A DNA stretch of 64,000 nucleotides, from positions 28,556,487 to 28,620,486 of the forward strand of contig NC_084893.1 in the NCBI RefSeq assembly GCF_958979055.1, given 5' to 3'. Positions 24,821 through 36,021 of the stretch are shown here, piece by piece. The stretch is from Alnus glutinosa (Eukaryota; Streptophyta; Magnoliopsida; Fagales; Betulaceae). The first letter of the stretch is position 1; each line of letters begins with the position of its first letter. The position numbers and the translations under genes are program-made. The notes under the pieces are model-generated. The model had not been told where the DNA came from. It did no database searches and saw nothing but the letters and a program-made list of their open reading frames with translations.

Positions 24821-25510
24821 TATAAATATATAGCTTAGTTCACGGGATTAATGTTGTAGAATTATAACATTTGCACCTTCTTGAAAATCCCAGCTTCTGT
24901 CAAGCCTTTCCGAAATATATACATATCAAGGTAAGCCATCTAGTCCAAACAACTTTTTGTTGCAATGGAAATGAGTTCCTAAAAGGTTATCTTTTCTAAA
25001 GAGAAAAGGTTATTTTTTTATCATGGGGCGGGGGGGTTATGGAAAGAGGCATAGCTAGGTAGAGCCTTGGGGGGACCATGGCCCCCTCAAGCCCCAAGCT
25101 TTTTCCAAAAAAAAAAAAAAAAAAAATTAATTTTTTCCCATAATTTGTTCTTTTTTTATTTTTTTAGTTTTGACTCTCCAAATTTTTTGTTTTTCAATTT
25201 GGCTCCCTCAAAGTCTAAAAGCTAGCTCCGCCCTGGTTATGGCCCCCCTTCATTCATGCTTTCTCCTACGAGAAATATCCTAATTCCGTCTCTCATTCGT
25301 GCTTTGGCTTTCTAACAAGAAATCCTAATTCCGTTGGCTAGTTTACGGCTACATTTATTGTGATGCATATATTAATGCTCCTTGTAGCTTAAAGAAAGCT
25401 AGCACACAACCTCTTCATTCACCCACCAAAAAGAACTTGCAAAAACCCTTCAATTAATTAGCTTCTTTGAACTTAAGAAAGATTGTTTGTGTTAAATTCT
25501 GACAGGAGGA
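24821..25510 (+). pseudogene. HIPP 5' fragment: promoter, dead exon 1 and part of intron 1
   Basis: The TATA box (24821), the leader and the exon-1 donor GGTAAGCC match the intact HIPP genes. The start is destroyed: where the others read ATGAAG before the donor, this copy reads ATCAAG (24925-24930) preceded by a 4-bp insertion. Intron-1 sequence continues to about 25510 and then passes directly into transposon sequence. Exons 2 and 3 are absent. It also carries a 192-bp insertion (25043-25234). Confidence 0.85.
25043..25234. mobile_element. Small insertion with 8-bp TSD in the HIPP fragment's intron
   Basis: GGTTATGG occurs on both sides (25035-25042 and 25235-25242). The matching intron of HIPP-2 and HIPP-3 reads through GGTTATGG once. 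The ends are partly inverted (AGGCATAGCTA left, TAGCTCCGCCCT right). The 8-bp duplication would fit a hAT-type MITE. Confidence 0.75.
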
Positions 25511-26282
25511 ATACCTATTCCTCTAAAAAAAGAGAGGAATAACTATTTTTTGAAGAATGAAATGAGTTTTCCAAAAAAAAACCTACTAACTATTTTTTTT
25601 CTTCAAACTTAAAAAAAAAAAAAAAAAAGAATAAAAAAAGGGAAAGGCAAATCTGCAATGTCTTTTCGTCTTGACGACCAAATTCTCAACCACACTATTT
25701 TTTTTCTTTTTTTTTTTCTGCAAAATTGAAAAAAAAAAAGAAAGAAAAGAAAACCCGAACATCACTTCTGCAATCTCTCTTCATCTTGATGGCCAAACCC
25801 CCAACCACACCTGCCTCCTTAGTCAACCCCATCTCCTTCGTCAAATTTGTAATCTCCTACTCAAACCCTTCTCCTAAGCATTTCCTTCAAACCCATTTGC
25901 ACATTTCCAACACCATAAAGAAATAATTCTTATTTTCCCACAACAATTCTAAAAGCTTGTATGTACACACAACGCTTGAACATGAAAAGGGAAAAAAAAG
26001 AATTAGCTTTAACCCTAAAGATCTATCACATGAAAGAAAGCACAAACGTTTGAATAATTCGGGTTTTTTTTTTATAAATATTATTATTTTATTTGTTTAT
26101 ATATATATATATTCAAGCTATATATTTTAGTAATTTTGGTACAATTCCACTAAAAGCATATGTATTATTACCAAACTACGTAATAGTAATAACTATTTTA
26201 TTTCACATACTTTTATTTTCAATAGTAATTATTTATTTATTTTAATGAAATAGCTATATAGTCCACATATATAGCAAAGGCC
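25506..26282. mobile_element. TIR transposon remnant in the HIPP-1 promoter
   Basis: Homologous to both outer parts of the TIR element at 37305-39460, including the CTCTAAAAAAAGAGAGG-like text and the final segment before GGCCCTAATA. Its left end is missing and fused to the HIPP fragment's intron. Poly(A)/(T) runs are abundant. The short frames at 25671-25926 inside are not genes. Confidence 0.75.
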
Positions 26283-26790
26283 CTAATATTTTCTCATGGA
26301 AGTTGGAATCTAAACATGCATGTGCAGGCACTGAAATTTCCTACAGCCCAGCACATCAGTCATCATCGATGTCGATCTCCATTCTCAACTAAATTAGTCA
26401 AAACATGCATGTGATGGTAAGGAGTTTGTAAACATTTTCCACTGGACTATAAATGTTAGTAATAGTTGGCCTATTAATTTATAACAATTGACTTCAAGTC
26501 GAATCATAAATTAAATAACATTAATTAGGATAAAATAATAAAGCATAGAAACACTCGTGGCTATGTACACGTACAATACGTTGAACCCGGCCGTAAAAAG
26601 TGGATCGCCAACTTAATTTATTAGTCCGCAGACCCCATCGTCATCGAAAGCTTGTTTCAGTAACATTTAGGCAGGTTATATTAGAGTTTGCTGAGACAGT
26701 CTATAAATAGCTTAGTTCATGGGATTGTTGTAGAATTATAACATTTGCACCTTCTTGAAAATCCCAGCTTCTGTCAAGCCTTTCCAAAAT
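26283..26790 (+). promoter_or_regulatory. HIPP-1 promoter and leader
   Basis: Proximal promoter shared with HIPP-3 and HIPP-4. TATA box CTATAAATAG at 26701-26710, about 89 bp before the ATG. The leader runs through GCACCTTCTTGAAAATCCCA to the start codon at 26791. Confidence 0.85.
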
Positions 26791-27795
26791 ATGAAGGTAA
26801 GCCTTCTAATCCAAACAACTTTTTGTTGCATTGAAAATGAGTTCGTAAAAGGTTCTCTCTTCTAAAAAGAAAAAGAGAAAAATAGTTCTTTTATTGTCAG
26901 GGACGGAATCAGGTAGCTAGAGGGGTTATGGCCGCCCTTCATTCATGCTTTTCCCCCACGAGAAATCCTAATTCCGTCCCTCATTCATGCTTCGATCTCC
27001 TAACGAGCTAGAAATTATAATTCTATTGGCTGGTTTACGACTACGTTTATTGCAATGCATATATTAATGTTCCTTGTAGCTTAAAGAAAGCTAACACACA
27101 ACCTCTTCATTCACCCAACAGAAAGAACTTGCAAAAACCCTTCAATTAATTAGCTAGCTTCGTCTTTTAACTTAAGAATGATTGTTTGTGTTAAATTTTC
27201 ACTTTGAGGAAAAAGAAACAGTAATTTTGGTACAATCGCTATATATGACATATTATATGATCTAATTAACGTTGTATTAATTGCAGCAAAAGATAGTCAT
27301 TAAGGTGCAAGTGGTCTGTGACAAATGCCGGACCAAAGCCTTGAAGATAGCTGCTGCAGCAGATGGTAATTGAAAATGTTCAAGAGTTCAAATATTATCT
27401 CCCAAATTGCTTACTATATTTTAATTCATTTTATAATATGTATATATATATATGTTATAGGGGTTGTATCAGTGGCATTAGAAGGGCAAGACAAAGATCA
27501 AGTGGTGGTGATTGGAAATGAAGTTGATGTATCTTGCTTGACCAGTTCTCTTAGGAAGAAGGTCGGCCATGCGACTATTGTAAGCGTGGAGGAAGTCAAG
27601 CCCAAACCTAAACCTGATGAAAAGAAAAAAGAAGACACTAGTAAGAAGAAGGTAGAAGACAAGGACAAGAAAGGTGGAACTGAAAACAAATGTTCATGTC
27701 CAACACCTCTATGTGCGTGTCCGCTGCCGTGTTACCAATCTCAGCTAGTGTTTTATGATCGTGATCCCTACCAGCCACCTTGCACCATTATGTGA
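26791..27795 (+). CDS. HIPP-1: heavy-metal-associated isoprenylated protein, 139 aa, 3 exons
   Basis: Exons 26791-26796 (Met-Lys only), 27287-27365 and 27461-27795; 420 bp, in frame across both introns. The protein begins MKQKIVIKVQVVCDKCRTKA: a single HMA domain (about residues 1-72) with the CxxC pair C13/C16. A Lys/Asp/Glu-rich linker (about 73-105) and a Cys/Pro-rich segment follow. It ends CTIM, a CaaX box for prenylation. Family knowledge: HIPPs are plant proteins with an HMA fold plus a prenyl tail, linked to metal handling and stress and sometimes targeted by pathogen effectors. Metal specificity cannot be told from sequence. The two-codon first exon is shared by all copies here. A poly(A) signal AATAAA lies at 28072-28077. 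Confidence 0.93.
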
Positions 27796-28591
27796 TAGCC
27801 GGCCGGCTAGCCGGATACGAGTAAATCGATCTATAAATCATTCCGACTTGGATCATTTCAAAGCTGATGTGACGTGATTCCCCGTAGCATTGCCCATTAG
27901 ATATACTTTCTGATCTGTCATTTTTTTGTTTAGCTAGCTTGCATCTGCATTAATTATAAGATATATATCTTTAAATATGTTGCGTATCAATATCATATAT
28001 AGTTTCTGTTACCTAGTAATTAATTTGCGGCTTTCAGAATCATTCTCTTGTATGATACTAAAATATTCTTAAATAAAAACATCAATGATTGTTAGCTTAA
28101 ATATGCATTTTGAGAAGTTAGTTATGTCTCCCTTACGATTTGATTCTTAGTATATTCAATTCGATCTCCCAAAAATTTGAATTTCTAAATTAAGTTGAAA
28201 TTAAACCCTTACAATTTGGAACCAGACATTGTTAAATCATTATTTATCTTAAAATGATATATAGTGAAATGATTCATTATATATTTCATGACCTGTGAGT
28301 TTAAACTACATACCACTTAATAAATAAGGTTCAACACGTAGAATATTTAATTGATTCTAACGCTCGTTGTTTAGTCGTTATTACAGTCACCAGGTGATGA
28401 TTGACCTTTACAAATCTTATTAAGAGTTGACTTAAGACATTAATAATTGAGTATTAGTAAGATAAACCAACAATATTATCATGCATGATAAAACGAGTAT
28501 ACGTACGTTTGGACCCTTAATTAAGAAGTGGCTCTTAATTAGTCCTAGCTCTAATCAATATCTTAAATCCTGGTTTGGATTGCTAACAGCG
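27796..28591 (+). other. HIPP-1 3' flank
   Basis: The 3'UTR and flank match those of HIPP-2 and HIPP-3 up to beyond AATAAA (28072-28077). A segment at 28230-28370 repeats near 35585-35710. Confidence 0.7.
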
Positions 28592-28630
28592 GTTTATGAT
28601 CCCTACCCACCAAGTTGCACCATCATGTGA
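28592..28630 (+). pseudogene. Relic of a HIPP 3' end
   Basis: Thirty-nine bases translate to VYDPYPPSCTIM followed by TGA, matching the end of the HIPP proteins (YDxxPYQPxCTIM) including the CaaX box. No HMA exon lies upstream, and an (AT)n tract starts 20 bp downstream. It is probably the last trace of another array member. Confidence 0.8.
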
Positions 28631-28646
28631 TGGAATGGGCTTAACT

Positions 28647-28650
<4 letters not shown>

Positions 28651-28730
<80 letters not shown>
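28651..28730. repeat. (AT)n microsatellite, 40 units
   Basis: Uninterrupted AT alternation directly behind the HIPP relic. Confidence 0.97.
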
Positions 28731-28733
<3 letters not shown>

Positions 28734-28782
28734 CTGATCATTTGGTGGGAACCCCTTCATGTAATTAAATTGTTCTAGCATT

Positions 28783-28785
<3 letters not shown>

Positions 28786-28832
<47 letters not shown>
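28786..28832. repeat. (AT)n microsatellite, about 23 units
   Basis: Second AT tract, 55 bp after the first. Confidence 0.95.
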
Positions 28833-28835
<3 letters not shown>

Positions 28836-30049
28836 AGATAATTCTATCTGTGTATTTCCATGGATTAGAAAAATACACCACCAATTACACATCTCTTGTA
28901 ATCAATCGGACCAATTGCAAGGAAAATGTCATAAAAAAAATTTAGGACGTAGGGAGGAATATTAAAAGAATATTTTTTCACTCATTAAGAGTCCAATTTG
29001 AAAATTTGATGTTGAATTAGTATTTGATTCAAAAAATTTCTCTTGATTTACACGTTAAAAGTCTGGGGATGAACACGAGAAATTAATGAAATAGCTAGTG
29101 AAGAGTTTGTCTTAATTATGGTCCTTGCAAATCTTTTGTTTTTATGTGAACTCTTTTTCTTTCTATTTTTCTTCTTCTATAGACTATTGTGTGAAACAAA
29201 AACTTGCTTTCATAATATGTTGTACGAATTAAGGTGTCGTTTTAGAGCCGTCGTTCACGGCCGCCCACACTGTGACAGCTTTCACTCTGAACTTGATATG
29301 AAGAATATGAGATAGATTATGTAGATCTTTAACCATGTTGGAATAAATGTCATTGCCTTTTTTCTTTGTTTTTATTTGTTTGAGGTGGCATGAAGATCGA
29401 TGATGAGATGTAGATCTTTAATTAACCATGTTACCTAGGGTGGTTTAATTGGTTAAACAGCAATTAAATTTTCAGGGTTGTAGTATTCATTTGACTTTGC
29501 ATGATATTTAAAAATTTGTAAATAAAAAAGCATTAATGTTAGTAACATGATGGACATTAATATACCGTGTGGATTACTTTTATGTTTTCTGGGGATGATT
29601 AAATCTTCCAAGAATATTCAGAATTAATTCTGGGTTTTTATAAATTAGTGTTACATTTTACCTTTTTATGTAAAACAAGTGTCAATCACACTTATAAAGA
29701 ATTGAAGGATCAATTTTGTAAAATTAAGAATTAGACAACAAATATTCAATTGAAAGCATCATGCAATGATTCAAATCCTTAGTGCAGATATGGCTTAAAA
29801 AAATGAATAAAAAACATCCATTGTTTAGCTTTGTACGTATGAACAAATTAATTAAGTTTATAAAGGGAACAATACCCTCAACACTATTCCCTCTCCGGCC
29901 GGCACCAAGTCCTACCAAATTCGGGGGAAAATTTTTAGCGTAGAAATCAGTAGTTTTCTCAAAAAAAAAAAAAAAAAAAGTTCATTAAGGATTAAATTTA
30001 CCTCTTCCTATTAGCTTAAGCTTTTGGGACAAGTGGTAATTTAACACAT
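28833..30049. other. Distal 3' flank of HIPP-1 and spacer
   Basis: About 28860-29215 is homologous to 32815-33130 and 41400-41790, showing that the duplicated unit extends well past the genes. It lacks the short palindrome present in the HIPP-2 and HIPP-4 flanks. No gene is seen. Confidence 0.65.
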
Positions 30050-31420
30050 CCAGTACCTTCAAAGCCAAGCCAAATTATAACTTAGTTCAATGTGACCTGT
30101 CAGAAGATAAAAAGGAAGAAAAAAAAAAGGAATAAAAAACTTTTTATTGCATGGCCGGGAAGCCAAAATGTTCAAATGAATTGCTTACTGTATGATTGTA
30201 TTGAGTCATAAATGAACAGAGAATGCTACAAATAACTTGAAAGAATTTGGAGTCTTTCAAATGGAAATTAGTTCGTCGTGATAAGTAAGAACTATATATT
30301 TTAATTTATTATGTAAACCATGTGCAATCCCAACCTAGTTAAGATTATAGGAGGTTGTTTTAATTAGGTGGTTGAGCCTTCGCCTGAATTTATTATGTAA
30401 ACCATGTGCAATCCTCATCTAGTTAAGATTATAGAAGGTTGTTTTAATTAGGTGGTTGAGCCTTCAATAATGGTGGGAATTAAGGCCTTTCAATAATCAT
30501 GGGGACGAACTGTGTTTACATTTGAAACATGCAAAGAGGTTTAGAAATACTGAAATGGAAATCACAAAAGTTTCTTAGTCACTAAAAGAGCATTATGCCC
30601 GAAACGAAATTTGGCCTCTTTTAAACTGGAATAGGATTTTATGTTGTTATGCAGTTTGAATAACATAACTTGGACAGCCTAACTAAGAGATAGGGGTTGT
30701 AGGGCTTACCTACCTTAGACAGGTGAGTCTCGCATTCTTCCTACATCTTAATTACAGGGATCCGAATTCCTTTTAACCCGATTAATAATGTTTCTTTTTT
30801 CCTCTTTCACATTTTATTTTTTGGATTATTGAGTTAATTCTTAACTTTTTTATTATTCGAGAATTTTATGTAAACATGCATACCTTAGCCAAAATACATA
30901 CAATTTTTCTTTTTATATTGTCTTTTTCTGGTCACATTTATGTATATAATCCTTTATAATAAACATAAAAATTTCTTTTTATCCTTTCATTTTCACATGC
31001 AGACCAATATTTATAACAAAAATACTTGGGATACTACTTCTTTTAATTATTACAATCCCTTACAAATTTATGTAGCAATCCACATGAGTGTCACGTTTTT
31101 AATTTACAGATAAATTTTATTGTTTAGTGAATGACGTAATAAGTATTAGGTGAACTGCTATAATACCCGTAACAACACTCCATTTACTATGTATAGTGTA
31201 GTAATAACAGGAAATATTTAGAGTAATTAAATTAATATAGAAATAGGAATATTCTCTCCCTTACAATTCCCATATTCCTAGTACTTTCTCATGGAAGTTG
31301 GAATCTAAACATGCATGTGAAGCTAGCTATTGAAAATTCCTACAGCCCAGCTCATCACCCGACAGCCGACAGCCGACAGCAATCATCCATTCTCCATTCT
31401 CCAGTAGAGTAGCCGACTGT
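30050..31420 (+). repeat. HIPP-unit upstream block of HIPP-2
   Basis: Collinear with 23560-24820 and 36510-37300, including the 84-bp tandem duplication at 30303-30466. It runs without a transposon interruption into the HIPP-2 promoter, so it shows the ancestral arrangement. Confidence 0.85.
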
Positions 31421-31430
31421 CTATAAATAG
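31421..31430 (+). promoter_or_regulatory. TATA box of HIPP-2
   Basis: CTATAAATAG, 88 bp before the start codon at 31518, in the same context as in HIPP-1 and HIPP-3. Confidence 0.85.
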
Positions 31431-31517
31431 CTTAGTTCACGAGATTAATGTTGTAGAATTATAACATTTGCACCTTCTTGAAAATCCCAGCTTCTGTCAA
31501 GCCTTTCCGAAATATAT

Positions 31518-32490
31518 ATGAAGGTAAGCCATCTAGTCCAAACAACTTTTTGTTGCAATTAATGGAAATGAGTTCTAAAAAGAAATAGAGAATATATAAA
31601 GGTTTTTTTATTTTCAGGGAGTGGGGGTTATGGCCGCCCTTCATTCATGCTTTCCCCGACGAGAAATATCCTAATTCTGTCCCTCATTCATGCTTTGGCC
31701 TCTTAACGAGAAATCCTAATTCCGTCGGCCGGTTTACGGCTACATTTATTGTGATGCATATATTAATGTTCCTTGTAGCTTAAAGAAAGTTAGCACACAA
31801 CCTCTTCATTCACCCACCAAAAAGAACTTGCAAAAACCCTTCAATTAATTAGCTTTGTCTTTTAACTTAAGAAAGATTGTTTGTGTTAAATTTCTGACTT
31901 GGAGGAAAAAGAAATAGTAAGATATATATATATATACACACACACTATCTCTAAGCCAATTAGATGACTATATATGCATGTTGTATGATCTAATTAACGT
32001 TGTATTGCAGCAAAAGATAGTCATTAAGGTGCAAGTGGTCTGTGACAAATGCCGGACCAAAGCCTTAAAGATAGCTGCTGCAGCAGATGGTAATTAAAAA
32101 TGTTCAAGATTTCAAATATTATCTCCCAAATTGCTTAGTATATTTTAATTCATTTTATAATATGTATATGCATATGTTATAGGGGTTGCATCAGTGGCAT
32201 TAGAAGGGCAAGACAGAGATCAAGTGGTGGTGATTGGAAATGAAGTTGATGTATCTTGCTTGACCAGCTCTCTTAGGAAGAAGGTCGGCCATGCGACCAT
32301 TGTAAGCGTGGAGGAAGTCAAGCCCAAACCCAAACCTGATGATAAGAAGACGGAAGGAGACAAGAAAGGTAAAACTGAAAACAAATGTTCATGTCCAACA
32401 CCTAAATGTGCATGTCCGCCGCCATGTTACCAACCTCAGCTAGTGTTTTATGATTGCGATGCCTACCAGCCAACTTGCACCATCATGTGA
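31518..32490 (+). CDS. HIPP-2: heavy-metal-associated isoprenylated protein, 130 aa, 3 exons
   Basis: Exons 31518-31523, 32011-32089 and 32183-32490; 393 bp in frame. The HMA domain is nearly identical to that of HIPP-1 with C13/C16 intact. The charged linker is shorter (KPDDKKTEGDKKGKTENK), and the tail reads YDCDAYQPTCTIM with the CaaX box kept. The TATA and uninterrupted upstream block suggest a normal promoter. AATAAA lies at 32734-32739. Linker length is the main difference among copies. Confidence 0.93.
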
Positions 32491-33330
32491 CGGCCGGCCA
32501 GCCGGATACGAGTAAATCGATCTATAAATCATCTCGGCCTGTATCACTTCAAAGTTGATGTGGCATGATTACTTTCTGATCTGTCACTTATTTATTTAGC
32601 TTGCATGTCCATTAATTCTGAGATGTATATCTTTGAACATGTTGCGTATGATATATAGTTTTTGTTACCTAGTAATTAAATTTGGGGCTTTCAGAATTCA
32701 TTTTCTTGTATGATACTAATTAAAATATTTTTAAATAAAAACATCAATGACTGTTAGCTTGAATATGCATTCTGAGAAGTTAGTTGTCTACCTTACAATT
32801 CGATTCTTGGTATATTCTCCCAAGGAAAATGTCATATAAAAATTTGGGACGGAGGGAGCATTAAAAGAATATTTTTCACTCATTAAGAGCCCAATTTGAA
32901 AATTTGATGTTGAATTAGTATTTGATTCAAAAAATTTCTCTTGATTTATGATGTTATAGGTGTTGGTTAGGTATATAATGTATATGCCTAACCAACAAGT
33001 TAAAATACTGGGGATGGACACGAGAAATTAATGAAAGAGTGAAGAGTTTGTCTTAATGGACCTTGCAAATCTTTTGTTTTTATGTGAACTCTTTTTCTTT
33101 CTGTTTTTTCTTCTATAGTGGGAAACAACAAACTTGCTTTCATAATATATATGTTGTACTAAGGAGGGGTCGGGTCATGACTTTTGATAAGTCAATATAT
33201 ATAGCTTCTCCAAAGCTGCCTTTCATGGTTCCAAAATCACAAATCCTAATATGATGTACGACAATCCGAGCTCGATCCCGCATAATCCAACTCGGTCATC
33301 GTGAGTCGTACGGCTCGGATATCCTGAGTG
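32491..33330. other. 3' flank of HIPP-2
   Basis: Homologous to the flanks of HIPP-1 and HIPP-4. Contains a near-perfect hairpin at 32961-32997 (arms of 17 bp, one mismatch). At 33204-33244 it has 41 bp that match 43288-43328, upstream of the 124-aa gene, at all but about three positions. Confidence 0.7.
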
Positions 33331-33469
33331 GCATAGCTGGCCGATTCTTTGGCTAATTTTATGGCTTCTTTAGTTATTTTATTTCCTAAAGGGGGTTTTC
33401 TTTGTCACCAAGTATTTTTATTAATTTGGAAATATCTAGTACCACCCATTATTTACTTATTATGTTTAT

Positions 33470-33512
33470 TTCCAGCCTTAGAGAATTTGGAAATAGCTAT
33501 TCCGCATAGCAA
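33470..33512. mobile_element. Right-end remnant of the TIR transposon, HIPP-3 promoter
   Basis: Text ATAGCTATTCCGCATAGCAAAAAAGCCCTAAT aligns (in pieces) with the right terminus of the element at 37305-39460, ATCCCGCGTGTCAAACGGGC then CCTAAT. The rest of the element is lost or too diverged to follow. Confidence 0.55.
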
Positions 33513-34096
33513 AAAAGCCCTAATATTTTCTCATGAAAGTTGGAATCTAAACGTGCATGTGAAGGCACTGAAAATTCCTACAGCCCAGCACATTAGTCAT
33601 CATCGATGTCTCCATTCTTGAAAATGATTTGTGGGGACGGATTTTTTCCGCCCCCCACCCGGCATTTTTCACTAAAAGATAATTTTTTTAATGAAAAATG
33701 CCGGGTGGCTCACGCCTCCCCCATTCTCCACTAAATTAGTCAAAACATGCATGTGATGGTATGGAGTTTGTGAACATTTTCCACTGGACTATAAATGTTA
33801 GTAATAGTTGACTTCAAGTCAAATAATGATCATAAATATAACATTAATTAGGATAAAATAATAAGCATAAAAACACTCGTGGCTATGTGTTATAGAGCAC
33901 GTACAAATGCGTAAAAAGCTAATATAAATTAGTCCTCAAACCCCATAATCAAAACCTAGTTTCAGTAACGCATTTAGGCAGGTTAATTAGAGTTTGCTGA
34001 GACAGTCTATAAATAGCTTAGTTCATGGGATTGTTGTAGAATTATAACATTTGCACCTTCTTGAAAATCCCAGCTTCTGTCAAGCCTTTCCGAAAT
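33513..34096 (+). promoter_or_regulatory. HIPP-3 promoter and leader
   Basis: Shared with HIPP-1 and HIPP-4. TATA box CTATAAATAG at 34017-34026, 80 bp before the ATG at 34097. Interrupted by a 102-bp insertion at 33619-33720. Confidence 0.85.
33619..33720. mobile_element. 102-bp MITE-like insertion in the HIPP-3 promoter
   Basis: CCATTCT occurs at 33612-33618 and 33721-33727, while HIPP-1 and HIPP-4 have the site once and uninterrupted. A hairpin (CCACCCGGCATTTTTCA at 33655-33671 pairing with 33692-33708) fills the centre. Extending the duplication to 9 bp gives 8 of 9 matches. Confidence 0.8.
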
Positions 34097-35164
34097 ATGA
34101 AGGTAAGCCATCTAGTCCAAACAACTTTTTGTTGCATTAGAAATTAGTTCTTATAAGGTTCTCTTTTCCAAAAAGAAAAAGAGAAAAAAAAAAAAAAAAA
34201 AAAAAAAAAAGAAAAAGATTTTTTTATTGCCAGGGAGCGGGGGTTATGGCCGCCCTTCATTCATGCTTTTCCCCAACGAGAAATCCTAATTCCGTCATTC
34301 ATTCATGCTTTGACCTCCTAACTAGAAATTCTAATTCCGTCCCTCATTCATGCTTTGGCCTCCTAACGACAAATCCTAATTCCATTGGCTAGTTTACGGC
34401 TACATTTATTGTGATGCTTGTAGTTTAAAGAAAGCTAGCACACAACCTCTTCATTCACCCAACAGACAGAATTTGCATAAACCCTTCAATTAATTAGCTT
34501 CTTTTAACTTAAGAAAGATTAATCGATCGTTTGTGTTAAATTCTGACTTGGAAGAAAAAGAAGCAGTAAGTTTTATATATATATATATAGACACACACAC
34601 ACTATCTCTAAGCCAATTAGATGACTATATATGACATGTTATATGATCTAATTAACGTTGTATTGCAGCAAAAGATAGTCATTAAGGTTCAAGTGGTCTG
34701 TGACAAATGCCGGACCAAAGCCTTGAAGATAGCTGCAACAGCATATGGTAATTAAAAATGTTCAAGAGTTTAAATATCATCTCCCAAACTGCTTAGTATA
34801 TTTTAATTCAAGTTATAAAATAGATATATATGTTATAGGGGTTGCATCAGTGGCATTAGAAGGGCAAGACAGAGATCAAGTGGTGGTGATTGGAAATGAA
34901 GTTGATGTATCTTGCTTGACCAGTTCTCTTAGGAAGAAGGTCGGCCATGCGACCATTGTAAGCGTGGAGGAAGTCAAGCCCAAATCTGATGATAAGAAAA
35001 AAGAAGACACCAGTAATAAGGAAGGAGACAAGGATAAGAAAGGTGGAACCGAAAACAAATGTTCATGTCCAACACCTCTATGTGCATGTTCGCCGCCATG
35101 TTACCAACCTCAGCTAGTGTTTTATGATCATGATCCCTACCAGCCGACTTGCACCATCATGTGA
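34097..35164 (+). CDS. HIPP-3: heavy-metal-associated isoprenylated protein, 136 aa, 3 exons
   Basis: Exons 34097-34102, 34669-34747 and 34839-35164; 411 bp in frame. HMA domain with C13/C16 intact. The exon-2 end reads AATAYG where the others read AAAADG or AAAANG. The charged linker (KSDDKKKEDTSNKEGDKDKK) is intermediate in length. The tail ends YQPTCTIM with the CaaX box. AATAAA lies at 35434-35439. Intron 1 contains a poly(A) run at 34182-34210. Confidence 0.93.
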
Positions 35165-35849
35165 CGGCCGGCTGGCCAGCCGGATACGAGTAAATTGATC
35201 TATAAATCATCCTGGCTTGTATCCCTTCAAAGCTGATATGACGTGATTTCTCATAGCATTGTCTGTTGGATATACTTTCTGATCTGTCACTTATTTGTTT
35301 AGTTTGCATCTGCATTAATTATGAGATGTATATCTTTAAACATGTTGCGTATGATATATAGTTTTTATTACCTAGTAATTAAATTTGCGGCTTTCAGAAT
35401 TCATTTTCTTTGTATGATACTAAAATATTTTTAAATAAAAACATCAATGATTGTTAGCTTGAATATGCATTCTGAGAAGTTAGTTGTCTCCCTTACAATT
35501 CGATTCTTAGTATATTCTCCCAAAAATTTGAATTTCTAAATTATGTTGAATTTAAACCCTTACAATTTGGAGCCAGACATTGTTAAATCATTATTTATCT
35601 TAGAAAATGATATACAAAGAAATGATTAATTATTCTTCTCATGTGTGAGTTCAAATTACGTACCCCTTAATAAATAATGTTCAACACGTAGAATACTTAG
35701 TTGAGTTTCATCGGTATTAGTGGAGGAGCCTCGTTAGGGACCGTGACCCTCACAAAATTACAAAAAAAAAAAGTTGTTTTTTTGAGAGAAATGAATGAAA
35801 GAGTGAAGAGTTTGTCTTAATGGTCCTTGCAAATCTTTTGTTTTTATGT

Positions 35850-35887
<38 letters not shown>

Positions 35888-36021
35888 GTAGAATAACGAT
35901 TACAATTCCAAATTAAAACAACCTTTGTAAGTTTAAGTTGAATAAGATTGCACCAGGTTTTATAGCTTTACTCTTACATAAATTCAAATATATAGTTCAT
36001 ACTTATTCCCAAGGACTTTAT
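35165..36021. other. 3' flank of HIPP-3
   Basis: Follows the other copies to about 35710, then holds only a short piece of the distal flank (35790-35855) that runs into a (CT)n microsatellite (35853-35883). No gene is seen. Confidence 0.6.

Noticed and set aside
25671-25926. Two overlapping plus-strand frames
   Set aside because: Lie in the transposon remnant upstream of HIPP-1 and are rich in poly(A)/(T)-derived residues.
32788-33021. Minus-strand frame conserved at 41410-41661
   Set aside because: Conserved only because the HIPP 3' flank was duplicated; interrupted by poly(A)-derived Lys in the second copy.
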